Source of the DNA: DATBDN01 sp036269895
GTDB lineage: Bacteria > Actinomycetota > Thermoleophilia > Solirubrobacterales > Thermoleophilaceae
Direction: 5' to 3'
DNA: 34,926 nt
Assembly (NCBI GenBank): GCA_036269895.1
Contig: DATBDN010000233.1
Coordinates: forward strand, 1-34,926
In this document: piece by piece, positions 15,958-23,144 of the stretch
Numbering within the stretch: the first letter of the stretch is position 1
Layout of the letters: each line of letters starts with the position of its first letter
Position numbers and translations under genes: made by a program
Notes under the pieces: model-generated
Told to the model about the DNA's origin: nothing
What the model saw: the letters and a program-made list of their open reading frames with translations, nothing else
The model's database searches: none

Positions 15958-16827
15958 GTGGACGTGGACCTCCACGTGGTCGAGAAGGGCGACGGCAATC
16001 CGGTCGTTCTGCTGCACGGCTTCCCCGAGCTCGCCTATTCATGGAGGCACCAGATCGACGCACTCGCGGACGCCGGCCACCGCGTGCTCGCACCGGACAT
16101 GCGCGGCTTCGGGCGCTCGGGCGCGCCCGACCCGATCGTGGCCTACGACATCGTCGAGCTCTGCGGAGATGTCGCGCGCGTGCTCGACGACGCGGGCGCC
16201 GAGCGGGCCGCAGTCGTCGGCCACGACTGGGGCGCGAACGTGGCCTGGCACTTCGCCCTGATGCACCCCGAGCGCACCGTCTGCGTGGCCGGGCTGAGCG
16301 TGCCGCTCGTGCCACGGGCGTGGGCGCCGCCGCTCGAGATCATGCGCTCGCACCTGGGCGGGGACTTCTACATCGTCTGGTTCCAGGAGCCGGGCGTCGC
16401 TGAGGCGGCGCTCGAGCGCGACGTACGGCGGACGATCCTGACGCCGGCCGTCTGGACCGCGGAGTGGGCCGCGCGCGACGACGAGAACCCGCGCGTGCCG
16501 CCGTACATGACCGAGGACGATGTGGCGGTCTATGTCGGCGAGTTCGAGCGAACCGGCTTCCGCGGCGGCCTGAACTGGTACCGCAACATCGATCGCAACT
16601 GGGAGCGCACGGCGGACCTCGACGAGCGCAAGGTGGAGATGCCGGCGCTGTTCATGGCGGGCGCGCGGGACTCGACGATGCGGTGGATGTCGCCCGAGGT
16701 GATGCACGGCCGCGTGACCGATCTGCGAACGGAGATCGTCGACGGCGCGGGCCACTGGCTGCAGCAGGAGCGGCCCGACGAGGTGAACCGCGCGCTGCTC
16801 GCGCTGTTCCGCGATGCTGGTTGGTAG
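15958..16827 (+). CDS. Alpha/beta hydrolase, epoxide hydrolase type
   Basis: The 289-residue protein has H-G-F-P (20-23, oxyanion hole), A-P-D-M-R-G-F-G-R-S and the nucleophile elbow V-G-H-D-W-G-A with Asp90. An aspartate nucleophile rather than serine points to epoxide hydrolase or haloalkane dehalogenase chemistry; H-G-F-P favours the former. The catalytic histidine is His266 in D-G-A-G-H-W-L-Q-Q-E-R-P. The acid is probably the Asp in G-A-R-D-S-T. The cap region supplies tyrosines (N-W-Y-R-N). The gene starts with GTG at 15958 and is followed without any gap by the alcohol dehydrogenase gene, so the two form an operon. Confidence 0.9.
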   Translation: MDVDLHVVEKGDGNPVVLLHGFPELAYSWRHQIDALADAGHRVLAPDMRGFGRSGAPDPIVAYDIVELCGDVARVLDDAGAERAAVVGHDWGANVAWHFALMHPERTVCVAGLSVPLVPRAWAPPLEIMRSHLGGDFYIVWFQEPGVAEAALERDVRRTILTPAVWTAEWAARDDENPRVPPYMTEDDVAVYVGEFERTGFRGGLNWYRNIDRNWERTADLDERKVEMPALFMAGARDSTMRWMSPEVMHGRVTDLRTEIVDGAGHWLQQERPDEVNRALLALFRDAGW

Positions 16828-17805
16828 ATGCGCGCGCTGGTCTTCGACGGGAGCTCGCTCGAGCCCAAGGAGGTTCCGGACCCGCAGCCGGGCGCCGGCG
16901 AGATCCTGATCGAGGTCGCGGCCTGCGGGGTGTGCCGGACGGACCTGCACATCGTCGACGGCGAGCTGACCGAGCCGAAGCTGCCGCTCATCCTCGGTCA
17001 CCAGATCGTCGGGCGCGTTGTCACACAAGGCGAGCGTTTCAGCTCCGGCGACCGCGTGGGCGTGCCGTGGCTCGGCTGGACCGACGGGACCTGCCGTTAC
17101 TGCACGACCGACCGCGAGAACCTTTGCGACCGCGCCCAGTTCACGGGCTACACGCGCGATGGCGGTTACGCCGACCTCACGGTCGCCGACGAGCGCTACT
17201 GCTTCCCGCTGCCCGAGGACGCGGAGTTCCCGGACCTGGCGGTGGCGCCGCTGCTGTGCGCCGGGCTCATCGGCTTCCGCACGCTGCGGCTGGCGGGCGA
17301 TCCCGAGCGGCTCGGCATCTACGGCTTCGGCGCGGCGGCGCACATCGTGGCGCAGGTCGCGCTCCACGAGGGGCGCCGCATCTTCGCCTTCGTGCGCGCG
17401 GGCGACGAGCGGGCGGCAGCGTTCGCGCGCGAGCTCGGAGCCGAGTGGGTCGGCGCGTCCGAAGAGATGCCGCCGGAGGAACTGGACGCGGCGCTCATCT
17501 TCGCCCCGGCCGGGGAGCTCGTGCCGGCGGCGCTACGCGCGACGGCGAAGGGCGGCACCGTCGTCTGCGGCGGCATCCACATGAGCGACATCCCGTCGTT
17601 TCCCTACGAGCTGCTCTGGGGCGAGCGCGTCGTCCGCTCGGTCGCGAACCTCACGCGCCGCGACGGCGACGAGTTCCTGGCGCTCGCGCCGCGCGTTCCG
17701 GTCAGGACGCAGGTCAGCACATATCCGCTCGACGCCGCGCCCCAGGCTCTGGAGGATCTGCGCGCCGGCACCTTCTCGGGCGCGGCCGTCGTCCAGATCC
17801 GCTGA
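16828..17805 (+). CDS. Zinc-type alcohol dehydrogenase (MDR superfamily)
   Basis: The 325-residue protein has the catalytic zinc ligands Cys36 (A-C-G-V-C-R-T-D) and His58 (L-G-H-Q-I-V-G), and the dinucleotide site G-I-Y-G-F-G-A-A-A-H. The structural-zinc lobe keeps the normal C-x2-C-x2-C-x7-C spacing but reads D86, C89, C92, C100: the first cysteine is aspartate (W-T-D-G-T-C-R-Y-C). Aspartate may still bind zinc. The G-F-G-A-x-A-H signature matches an MDR subgroup annotated as zinc-dependent alcohol dehydrogenases. The ATG directly follows the epoxide hydrolase stop. The product of epoxide opening is a diol, so a two-step oxidation is plausible but inferred. Confidence 0.9.
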   Translation: MRALVFDGSSLEPKEVPDPQPGAGEILIEVAACGVCRTDLHIVDGELTEPKLPLILGHQIVGRVVTQGERFSSGDRVGVPWLGWTDGTCRYCTTDRENLCDRAQFTGYTRDGGYADLTVADERYCFPLPEDAEFPDLAVAPLLCAGLIGFRTLRLAGDPERLGIYGFGAAAHIVAQVALHEGRRIFAFVRAGDERAAAFARELGAEWVGASEEMPPEELDAALIFAPAGELVPAALRATAKGGTVVCGGIHMSDIPSFPYELLWGERVVRSVANLTRRDGDEFLALAPRVPVRTQVSTYPLDAAPQALEDLRAGTFSGAAVVQIR

Positions 17806-17806
17806 G

Positions 17807-18607
17807 TCAGGCAGCCAGGCGCAGGTGCGGGCGCTGCGTCGTGCGGCGCCGCGGCGCCTTGGCGGCCTCGGCCGCGCGAAGCCCTTCGAGCGACGCCGCG
17901 ACCGCTCGGTACGCCTCGGCGTTCACCCCCATGCCGATGTGGCTGGCCCGGACCTCGACCGCCTCGGCCGCCGGATCGAGGCACGCGCGCCACTTCACGA
18001 CCCCGTCGGTGCGCGAGTAGATCGAGACGAAGCCGACGCCGGGCGGGAAGTCGCCGGCGAAGTCGTGCCAGTAGTCGCTGCAACATTCGCCCCACAGGCA
18101 CGAGCGGCGCATCAGGCCGTCGATGCCAGCTGTGCCGAGGAGGCCCATCGCGAACAGCGAGCCGCGTACGAGGGGGTGCACAGCGAGCTGATGCTTGAGC
18201 GGCGAGCCAAGTGTCACTATGCCTGACACCAGGTCCGGCCGCCGCACCGCCAGCACCCGCGCGAAGCTGCCACCGCGGCTTTGGCCGACGATCGCGACCC
18301 TCTGGCCGCTGTCCTCGGCGAGGCACTCGAGCCGCCCCTCGAGCCGCTCCGCTGCACGCTGCGAGCAGTCGACGTTGGAGGCGATTCCGGCGCGGCACGG
18401 GCGGTGCCCGGTGCTCTTCAGCCAGCGCGCCATCAGGTTCAGCGATTGGTCGCCCGCAAGCAGCCCGGACACCAGCATGACCGGCTGCCCGTTGCCGTCG
18501 GTGACGCCGCCGCCGCGCCAGACGTCGGAGCGCATGAGACCCGCGAGCTCGAAGCCGACCCGGGTTTCCCGCCACATCGGCGGCAGATAGGGGTGAGGGA
18601 TCCGCAT
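17807..18607 (-). CDS. Alpha/beta hydrolase, lipase/esterase-like
   Basis: In the 266-residue protein, the nucleophile elbow V-G-Q-S-R-G-G gives Ser110. The acid is probably the Asp in Y-S-R-T-D-G-V-V and the base the His in A-S-H-I-G-M-G. This layout, with a V-S-G-L-L-A-G-D oxyanion region, resembles PGAP1/triacylglycerol-lipase-like cytoplasmic hydrolases. There is no signal peptide. Several cysteines are present (C-R-A-G, N-V-D-C, C-L-W-G-E-C-C), with an unusual C-x4-C-C cluster. The stop lies one base from the stop of the convergent alcohol dehydrogenase gene. The basic C-terminal tail (P-R-R-R-T-T-Q-R) is not part of the fold. Confidence 0.82.
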   Translation of the reverse strand: MRIPHPYLPPMWRETRVGFELAGLMRSDVWRGGGVTDGNGQPVMLVSGLLAGDQSLNLMARWLKSTGHRPCRAGIASNVDCSQRAAERLEGRLECLAEDSGQRVAIVGQSRGGSFARVLAVRRPDLVSGIVTLGSPLKHQLAVHPLVRGSLFAMGLLGTAGIDGLMRRSCLWGECCSDYWHDFAGDFPPGVGFVSIYSRTDGVVKWRACLDPAAEAVEVRASHIGMGVNAEAYRAVAASLEGLRAAEAAKAPRRRTTQRPHLRLAA

Positions 18608-18682
18608 CTAGGTGCTGAGAGGCCGTTCCCTGGCCTCGGCGGCCGGGAAACATACACGTGGTCGCGGACCTGACTGCACGTC

Positions 18683-18733
18683 AAGCGTCTGACCTGAACG
18701 CTTTTTTTCCCACAACGCGGGAAGATCGTCCCG
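18683..18733 (+). promoter_or_regulatory. Attenuator-like leader: terminator-type hairpin, T-tract and two exclusive hairpins
   Basis: Hairpin A pairs AAGCGT (18683-18688) with ACGCTT (18698-18703) and runs into seven consecutive T (18702-18708), the form of an intrinsic terminator. Hairpin B pairs TTCCC (18707-18711) with GGGAA (18719-18723). Hairpin C pairs CGGGA (18718-18722) with TCCCG (18729-18733) and ends at the base before the GTG start. B and C share bases, so only one can form. No plus-strand gene ends nearby that would need terminating, since the previous one stops at 17805. Confidence 0.5.
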
Positions 18734-19675
18734 GTGAAAGCGGTGACCGTGCGGGACGGAGAGCTTTCCGTCGAGGAGCATCCGGACCCTGAGCCGGGGT
18801 CCGGGGAGGTCCTGGTGAGGGTCCGCGCGGCCGGTTTGAACGGCGCGGACATGATGCAGCGACGGGGCCACTACCCGGCCCCGCCTGGTGCCCCGCAGGA
18901 CATTCCGGGTCTGGAATTCGCCGGCGAGGTGGTGGCGCTTGGTCCGGGCGCCAGCCGCTTCAAGGAGGGCGATCGGGTCATGGCGATCGTCGGCGGAGGC
19001 GGCCAGGCGGAGCTCGTGACGGTGCACGAGCGGGTGGCCATGCCGGTTCCGGAACGGCTCGGCTGGCCCGAGGCGGGCGGCACGCCCGAAGTCTTCATCA
19101 CCGCTCACGACGCGGTCTTCACGCAGGCCGAGCTCCAGCCGGGCGAGCACTTGCTGGTGCACGGTGCCGCCGGCGGGGTCGGGACCGCGGCGATCCAGCT
19201 GGGCCGCGCCACCGGTGCGCGCGTCACCGCGACCGTTCGCAACGCAGCACACCATGGCGCGGTGTCCGAGTTCGGTGCGGACGTGATCGAGCCCGAGGGC
19301 TACGAGGACCGTGGGCCGTTCGACGTGATCCTCGAGCTCGTCGGTGGGCCGAACCTCGCGACGAACGTCAAGTCGCTTGCCATCCGTGGGCGCATCGCGG
19401 TCATCGGCATCAGCGCCGGCGCCAAGGCCGAGCTGAACCTGGGAGCGCTGCTGGGCAACCGCGGTCGGATCATGGGCTCCCACCTGCGCGGACGGCCGTT
19501 GGAGGAGAAGGCGCTGGCCGCGCGCGCCCTCGAGCGGAGCGTTCTGCCGCTGCTCGAGAGCGGGGCGGTTAAGGTGCCGGTGCACGCGACCTACCCGCTC
19601 GACCAGGCTGGCGAGGCCTACGATGCCTTCGCGGCCGGTGGCAAGCTGGGCAAGGTCGTCCTCGACTGCGGGTAG
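18734..19675 (+). CDS. NAD(P)H-quinone oxidoreductase, zinc-free MDR type
   Basis: The 313-residue protein follows the quinone oxidoreductase pattern. It has M-K-A-V-T-V-R-D-G at the start, A-A-G-L-N-G-A-D-M-M-Q-R-R-G-H-Y-P-x-P-P-G, I-P-G-L-E-F-A-G-E-V, and the NADPH site V-H-G-A-A-G-G-V-G-T-A-A-I-Q-L-G. It lacks zinc-binding cysteines. The PIG3-like N-G-A-D-x-x-Q-R-x-G-x-Y motif suggests reduction of quinones. The GTG at 18734 is the start, with no Shine-Dalgarno; the leader forms several hairpins. A strong inverted repeat follows the stop. Confidence 0.92.
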   Translation: MKAVTVRDGELSVEEHPDPEPGSGEVLVRVRAAGLNGADMMQRRGHYPAPPGAPQDIPGLEFAGEVVALGPGASRFKEGDRVMAIVGGGGQAELVTVHERVAMPVPERLGWPEAGGTPEVFITAHDAVFTQAELQPGEHLLVHGAAGGVGTAAIQLGRATGARVTATVRNAAHHGAVSEFGADVIEPEGYEDRGPFDVILELVGGPNLATNVKSLAIRGRIAVIGISAGAKAELNLGALLGNRGRIMGSHLRGRPLEEKALAARALERSVLPLLESGAVKVPVHATYPLDQAGEAYDAFAAGGKLGKVVLDCG

Positions 19676-19680
19676 CGTGC

Positions 19681-19715
19681 CGGCGCCCACGACATACGGA
19701 CGGCCGTGGGCGCCG
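19681..19715. terminator. Bidirectional terminator-type hairpin
   Basis: An 11-bp perfect stem, CGGCGCCCACG (19681-19691) with CGTGGGCGCCG (19705-19715), closes a 13-base loop. It lies between two convergent stops (quinone oxidoreductase and the ABC substrate-binding gene). No long T-tract follows on either strand, as is common at high G+C. Confidence 0.75.
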
Positions 19716-19725
19716 CGTTCTTACG

Positions 19726-20700
19726 CTACTTGGTGTAGCCAGACTCTTTCAGGTACTCCTTGGCCACGGCTGCGGGCGTCTGCTTGTCGATGTCGACTCG
19801 CGAGTTGAGCTCCTGCATCGCCTGGGTCGTGAGCCCCTTCTGCACGAGCGCGACTGTCTTCTGCGCGTCGGGCCCGAGCTTCTTGAGCGTCGCGTCCTTG
19901 AACACCAGGGTTGCGTTGTAGGGCGGGAACAGGTGCTTGTCGTCCTGGAGCAACAGCTCCTTGCCCTGAGCGATCTGGCCGTCGGTCGTGAAGACGATCG
20001 AGACGTCGGCCTGGCCTTTGTCCAGCACTGTATGGCGCAACGACGGGTCGACGGGGACGAACTTCTTGAACTTCAGGCCGTAGACCTGCTGCAGGCCGAG
20101 CAGGCAGTCAGGGCGCTGCGGGCACTCGGGCGTCCCATAGAGGGTCAGCGACGAGTCCTTGCCCTTCAGGTCCGAGATCGTCGTGATGCCGAGCTTCTGC
20201 GCCTTCGTCTTGAGCATTCCAACGCCGTTGGAGTCCGTGAAGGGCGTCGGCGGCAACGCGGTTAGTCCGGCCTTGGCGAAGCCCGCTTTGGCCTCCTGGT
20301 AGGCCTTCTGCTCGTCGTGGGGCACCTGCGTTGCCTTCTTGCCGAAGAACGACGTCAGCGCGGTGCCGGTGTACTCGGGATACGCGTCCACCTGGCCGCT
20401 CTTGACCGCCTTGTACGCGATTTGCTCGGAGCCCAGGTTCAGCTGCTTCTTCACGGTGTAGCCGGCCGCCTGTAACGCCTGGGCGTAGACCTCGCCGAGG
20501 ATGAACTCCTCCGTGAAGTTCTTCGACCCGATCGTGACGGTCTTGCCCTTGTTGGCCGAGTTGGACTGGATCGTGTTGCCGCTCGAGCTCGACGTCTGAG
20601 TGCTGCTCGAGCTGCTCGACGTCGAGGTGCTGCTGGAGCTGCCGCAGGCGGCGAGCGCCAGCGAAGCTGCGACGGCCGCGAGCGTGCCTACTCGTTTCAT
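19726..20700 (-). CDS. Osmoprotectant/glycine betaine ABC transporter substrate-binding lipoprotein
   Basis: The 324-residue protein has a lipobox L-A-A-C with Cys19 as the lipidated residue, then a Ser/Thr-rich linker of about 35 residues that would span the envelope. The binding domain starts with the diagnostic I-G-S-K-N-F-T-E-E-F-I-L-G-E-V-Y-A-Q of the OpuC/OsmF/ProX group. Y-P-E-Y-T-G-T-A-L follows, and D-V-S-I-V-F-T-T-D-G-Q-I later. Likely ligands are glycine betaine, choline or carnitine; the exact one cannot be read. It is the last gene of the transporter operon, and its ATG overlaps the permease stop by 4 bases. Confidence 0.94.
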   Translation of the reverse strand: MKRVGTLAAVAASLALAACGSSSSTSTSSSSSSTQTSSSSGNTIQSNSANKGKTVTIGSKNFTEEFILGEVYAQALQAAGYTVKKQLNLGSEQIAYKAVKSGQVDAYPEYTGTALTSFFGKKATQVPHDEQKAYQEAKAGFAKAGLTALPPTPFTDSNGVGMLKTKAQKLGITTISDLKGKDSSLTLYGTPECPQRPDCLLGLQQVYGLKFKKFVPVDPSLRHTVLDKGQADVSIVFTTDGQIAQGKELLLQDDKHLFPPYNATLVFKDATLKKLGPDAQKTVALVQKGLTTQAMQELNSRVDIDKQTPAAVAKEYLKESGYTK

Positions 20701-21398
20701 GCGGTTTCCATCCTCCTGTTAGCGAGCCTCAGGGCTCTGGGTGTGACTGCCCTTTGCAGCAGCCCGAAGCCGGCATCGGCGGCGACGGCCACGACTGCTA
20801 CGACGATTGCGGCGCCAAGCCTTCCGGCGGGGCCGTAGACCTGTGCGTTGATGATCGGGTTGCCAAGCGTGACGACCCCCGCCAGCGGGGCGATGGTCGC
20901 CGTGGCAATCACGTTGACTGCCGACGTGCGAATGCCGCCGAAGATGAGCGGCAGCGCCAGCGGCAGCTCGACCTTGCGGACGATCTGAGCGCCGGTCATG
21001 CCGACGCCGTGGGCGGCGTCGACCGTGTCGGGATCGACCTGGGTAACGCCGACGTAAGCGTTGGTGAGGATCGGCGGGATCGCCAGCAGCGTCAACGCGA
21101 ACATCACGTTCACGAAGCCGACGCCGAAGTACGCGATGAAGAAGGCGATCAGCGCCAGCGTGGGGACGGCGCGGCCGATGTTGGAGATCGAGATCGCCAG
21201 GAACTGGCCGCGCCGGATGTGGCCGAGCCAGAGTCCCAGGGGCACCGCGATCAGGCACGCGAGACCCAGGGCCGCGAAGCTCAGCTCGAGGTGCTTGGCG
21301 AGCAACGACCAGATCTCCGCGCCGCCGACCCTTACACCGCCGGTGAGCGACTCGCGGCTGTGGAAGATGAAGTTGATCGCGTCCTGGAACTCGTTCAT
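20697..21398 (-). CDS. Osmoprotectant ABC transporter permease
   Basis: The ATG at 21398 gives 233 residues; it overlaps the stop of the other permease by 4 bases (ATGA). Five to six membrane helices are visible, starting at L-E-L-S-F-A-A-L-G-L-A-C-L-I-A-V-P-L. The cytoplasmic EAA-type loop reads D-A-A-H-G-V-G-M-T-G-A-Q-I-V-R-K-V-E-L-P-L-A-L-P, which contacts the ATPase. G-I-R-T-S-A-V-N-V-I-A-T-A-T-I matches the OpuCB/OpuCD family. A longer upstream reading frame exists, but it runs through the neighbouring permease gene and is discarded. Confidence 0.94.
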   Translation of the reverse strand: MNEFQDAINFIFHSRESLTGGVRVGGAEIWSLLAKHLELSFAALGLACLIAVPLGLWLGHIRRGQFLAISISNIGRAVPTLALIAFFIAYFGVGFVNVMFALTLLAIPPILTNAYVGVTQVDPDTVDAAHGVGMTGAQIVRKVELPLALPLIFGGIRTSAVNVIATATIAPLAGVVTLGNPIINAQVYGPAGRLGAAIVVAVVAVAADAGFGLLQRAVTPRALRLANRRMETA

Positions 21399-22090
21399 GC
21401 CGTCCTCGCCCGCTGCCACGGGGTGAGCATCCGCTGGACGCCGAGAATCAGCAGGTCGAGCGCGACCGCCAGCAACACGCACAGGCCGCCGGCGACGATG
21501 ACGTTCGACTTGAACGTCAGGTTCGAGAAGATCGAGCCGCCGAGCCCGCCGGCGCCCGCAAAGAACGCGAGCGTGGCCAGTCCCACCGTCGTCGTGGCCG
21601 CCACGCGCAGCCCGGCCATGACCTCCGGCAGCGCGAGCGGCAACTCGACCTGCCAGAGCAGCTGGCGCTCGGTCAGCCCGATTCCGCGGGCGGCGTCGCG
21701 CGTCTCCGGGGCGACGTTGTCGAGCCCGGTCAGGACATTGCGGAAGATGATCAGCAGGGTGTAGGAGACGAGGGCGATCAGCGCCGTGACGTCCCCCCGC
21801 CCGGTGATCGGCTGCAGCAGGAAGAACAGCGCCAGGCTCGGGATCGTGTACATGATCCCCGTGACGGTCGTGACCGGCGCGATGAGCCAGCGCCGGCGAT
21901 GGGCAATGACCGCCAGGCCTGCCGCGATCGCGAACCCGATCGCGACGGCAACCACCGTGAGGTAGACGTGCTGCAAGAACGGATGGGTGTAGCGCTGCCA
22001 GTTGTCGGCGATCCAGCCCGGGCAGAAGCCGTCGTTCGAGACACAGTTGTTCTCTGTGCGGTGGTGGATGATCAGCGTGGCGAGGGTCAC
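21395..22090 (-). CDS. Osmoprotectant ABC transporter permease
   Basis: The 231-residue protein starts with GTG at 22090, overlapping the ATPase stop by 4 bases. After an N-terminal extracytoplasmic segment with two cysteines (N-N-C-V-S-N-D-G-F-C), five or so helices follow. The coupling loop is D-A-A-R-G-I-G-L-T-E-R-Q-L-L-W-Q-V-E-L-P-L-A-L-P and the next helix A-G-L-R-V-A-A-T-T-T-V-G-L-A-T-L. P-S-L-A-L-F-F-L-L-Q-P is typical of the family. The two cysteines before the first helix could form a disulfide outside the cell. This is the second permease of a heterodimeric channel. Confidence 0.94.
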   Translation of the reverse strand: MTLATLIIHHRTENNCVSNDGFCPGWIADNWQRYTHPFLQHVYLTVVAVAIGFAIAAGLAVIAHRRRWLIAPVTTVTGIMYTIPSLALFFLLQPITGRGDVTALIALVSYTLLIIFRNVLTGLDNVAPETRDAARGIGLTERQLLWQVELPLALPEVMAGLRVAATTTVGLATLAFFAGAGGLGGSIFSNLTFKSNVIVAGGLCVLLAVALDLLILGVQRMLTPWQRARTA

Positions 22091-23085
22091 CTGGCCACCG
22101 CGCGGATCTGGTCCAGTGTGATCGTGCCGACAATCTCGGGCCCGCCGTCGCGCACTCGTGCGTAGTCGGCGTCGTTCACGAGCATCGCGGAAAGCGCGTC
22201 CCTCAGCGTGTCCTCCATCTCGACCGTGACGGGGCTGCCGTCGCGCGCCGGGCCGAGCTCGAGCTCGCGGATGCGATGCAGCGCGAGCTCCTTCAGCCCG
22301 CGGTCGGCGCCGACGAAGCGCTCGACGAAGTCGTCCGCCGGTGACTCGAGGAGCTCCTGCGGGGTTGCGTACTGGCCGAGCACGCCGCCTTCCTTCATGA
22401 TCGCGATCCGGTCGCCCATCTTCAGCGCCTCGTCGATGTCGTGCGTCACGAAGACGACGGTCTTGCGGATCTGCGCCTGCAGCCGCAGGAACTGGTTCTG
22501 CAGCCTGCCGCGGTTGATCGGGTCGATCGCGCCGAACGGCTCGTCCATCAGCATCAGCGGCGGGTCGACCGCCAGCGCGCGTGCCACGCCGACGCGCTGG
22601 CGCTGGCCTCCCGACAGCTGCGACGGGTAGCGGTCGCGGAAGTCGCCGGGGTCGAGTGCGACCAGGTCGAGCAGCTCGTCCACGCGGGCGCGGATCCGCT
22701 CCTTGTCCCAGCCGAGCAGGTGGGGGACGGTGGCGATGTTCTGGCCGATCGTCTGATGAGGGAACAGGCCAACCTGCTGGATCACATAGCCGATCTGGCG
22801 ACGCAGCTCGGCTGGCTTGCGGCGCTTCACCGACTGGCCGTCAAGCAGGATGTCACCCTCGGTCATTTCGGTCATTCGGTTGACCATCCGCATCGCCGTG
22901 GTCTTCCCGCAGCCGGACGGTCCCACGAGCACGCAGATCTCGCCGGCAGGCACCTCGAACGAGAGGTGGTCGATGGCCAGCCGCTCCTGGCCTGCATAGC
23001 GCTTGACAACGTCGCAAAACTCGAGCGTTGCCGCTTGCGGGAAGGCGGACGGCCCCTCAGATCGGGCGGTGTTCGGCTTGTTCAC
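22087..23085 (-). CDS. Osmoprotectant ABC transporter ATP-binding protein
   Basis: The 332-residue protein carries Walker A (V-G-P-S-G-C-G-K-T-T), the Q-loop (I-Q-Q-V-G-L-F-P-H), the signature L-S-G-G-Q-R-Q-R, Walker B with D-E-P-F-G-A-I-D and the switch histidine (V-T-H-D-I-D-E-A). This pattern, including I-Q-Q-V-G-L-F-P-H and D-E-P-F-G-A-I-D-P-I, is the OpuCA/ProV type. The C-terminal 70 residues look like a partial CBS-like sensor region, used in relatives to sense ionic strength; it is shorter than two full CBS domains. The GTG at 23085 begins 2 bases after a 10-bp hairpin, and no Shine-Dalgarno is available. First gene of the operon. Confidence 0.95.
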   Translation of the reverse strand: MNKPNTARSEGPSAFPQAATLEFCDVVKRYAGQERLAIDHLSFEVPAGEICVLVGPSGCGKTTAMRMVNRMTEMTEGDILLDGQSVKRRKPAELRRQIGYVIQQVGLFPHQTIGQNIATVPHLLGWDKERIRARVDELLDLVALDPGDFRDRYPSQLSGGQRQRVGVARALAVDPPLMLMDEPFGAIDPINRGRLQNQFLRLQAQIRKTVVFVTHDIDEALKMGDRIAIMKEGGVLGQYATPQELLESPADDFVERFVGADRGLKELALHRIRELELGPARDGSPVTVEMEDTLRDALSAMLVNDADYARVRDGGPEIVGTITLDQIRAVAR

Positions 23086-23087
23086 GA

Positions 23088-23119
23088 GGCGGAGCCCCCG
23101 GATCCCTGAGGGCTCCGCC
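23088..23119 (-). terminator. Strong hairpin between thiolase and the ABC operon
   Basis: GGCGGAGCCC (23088-23097) pairs perfectly with GGGCTCCGCC (23110-23119), a 10-bp GC-rich stem with a 12-base loop. Read on the reverse strand it follows the thiolase stop by 25 bases and ends 2 bases before the GTG of the ATPase gene. It may terminate thiolase transcription, or act as a leader that controls the transporter. Confidence 0.6.
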
Positions 23120-23144
23120 GATGGTAACTAGTTCAAGGTCGCGA

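Noticed and set aside
20697..22133. 478-codon fused permease
   Set aside because: The frame runs through the neighbouring permease in a different frame; the true start is the ATG at 21398, overlapping the previous stop by 4 bases as at the other junctions.
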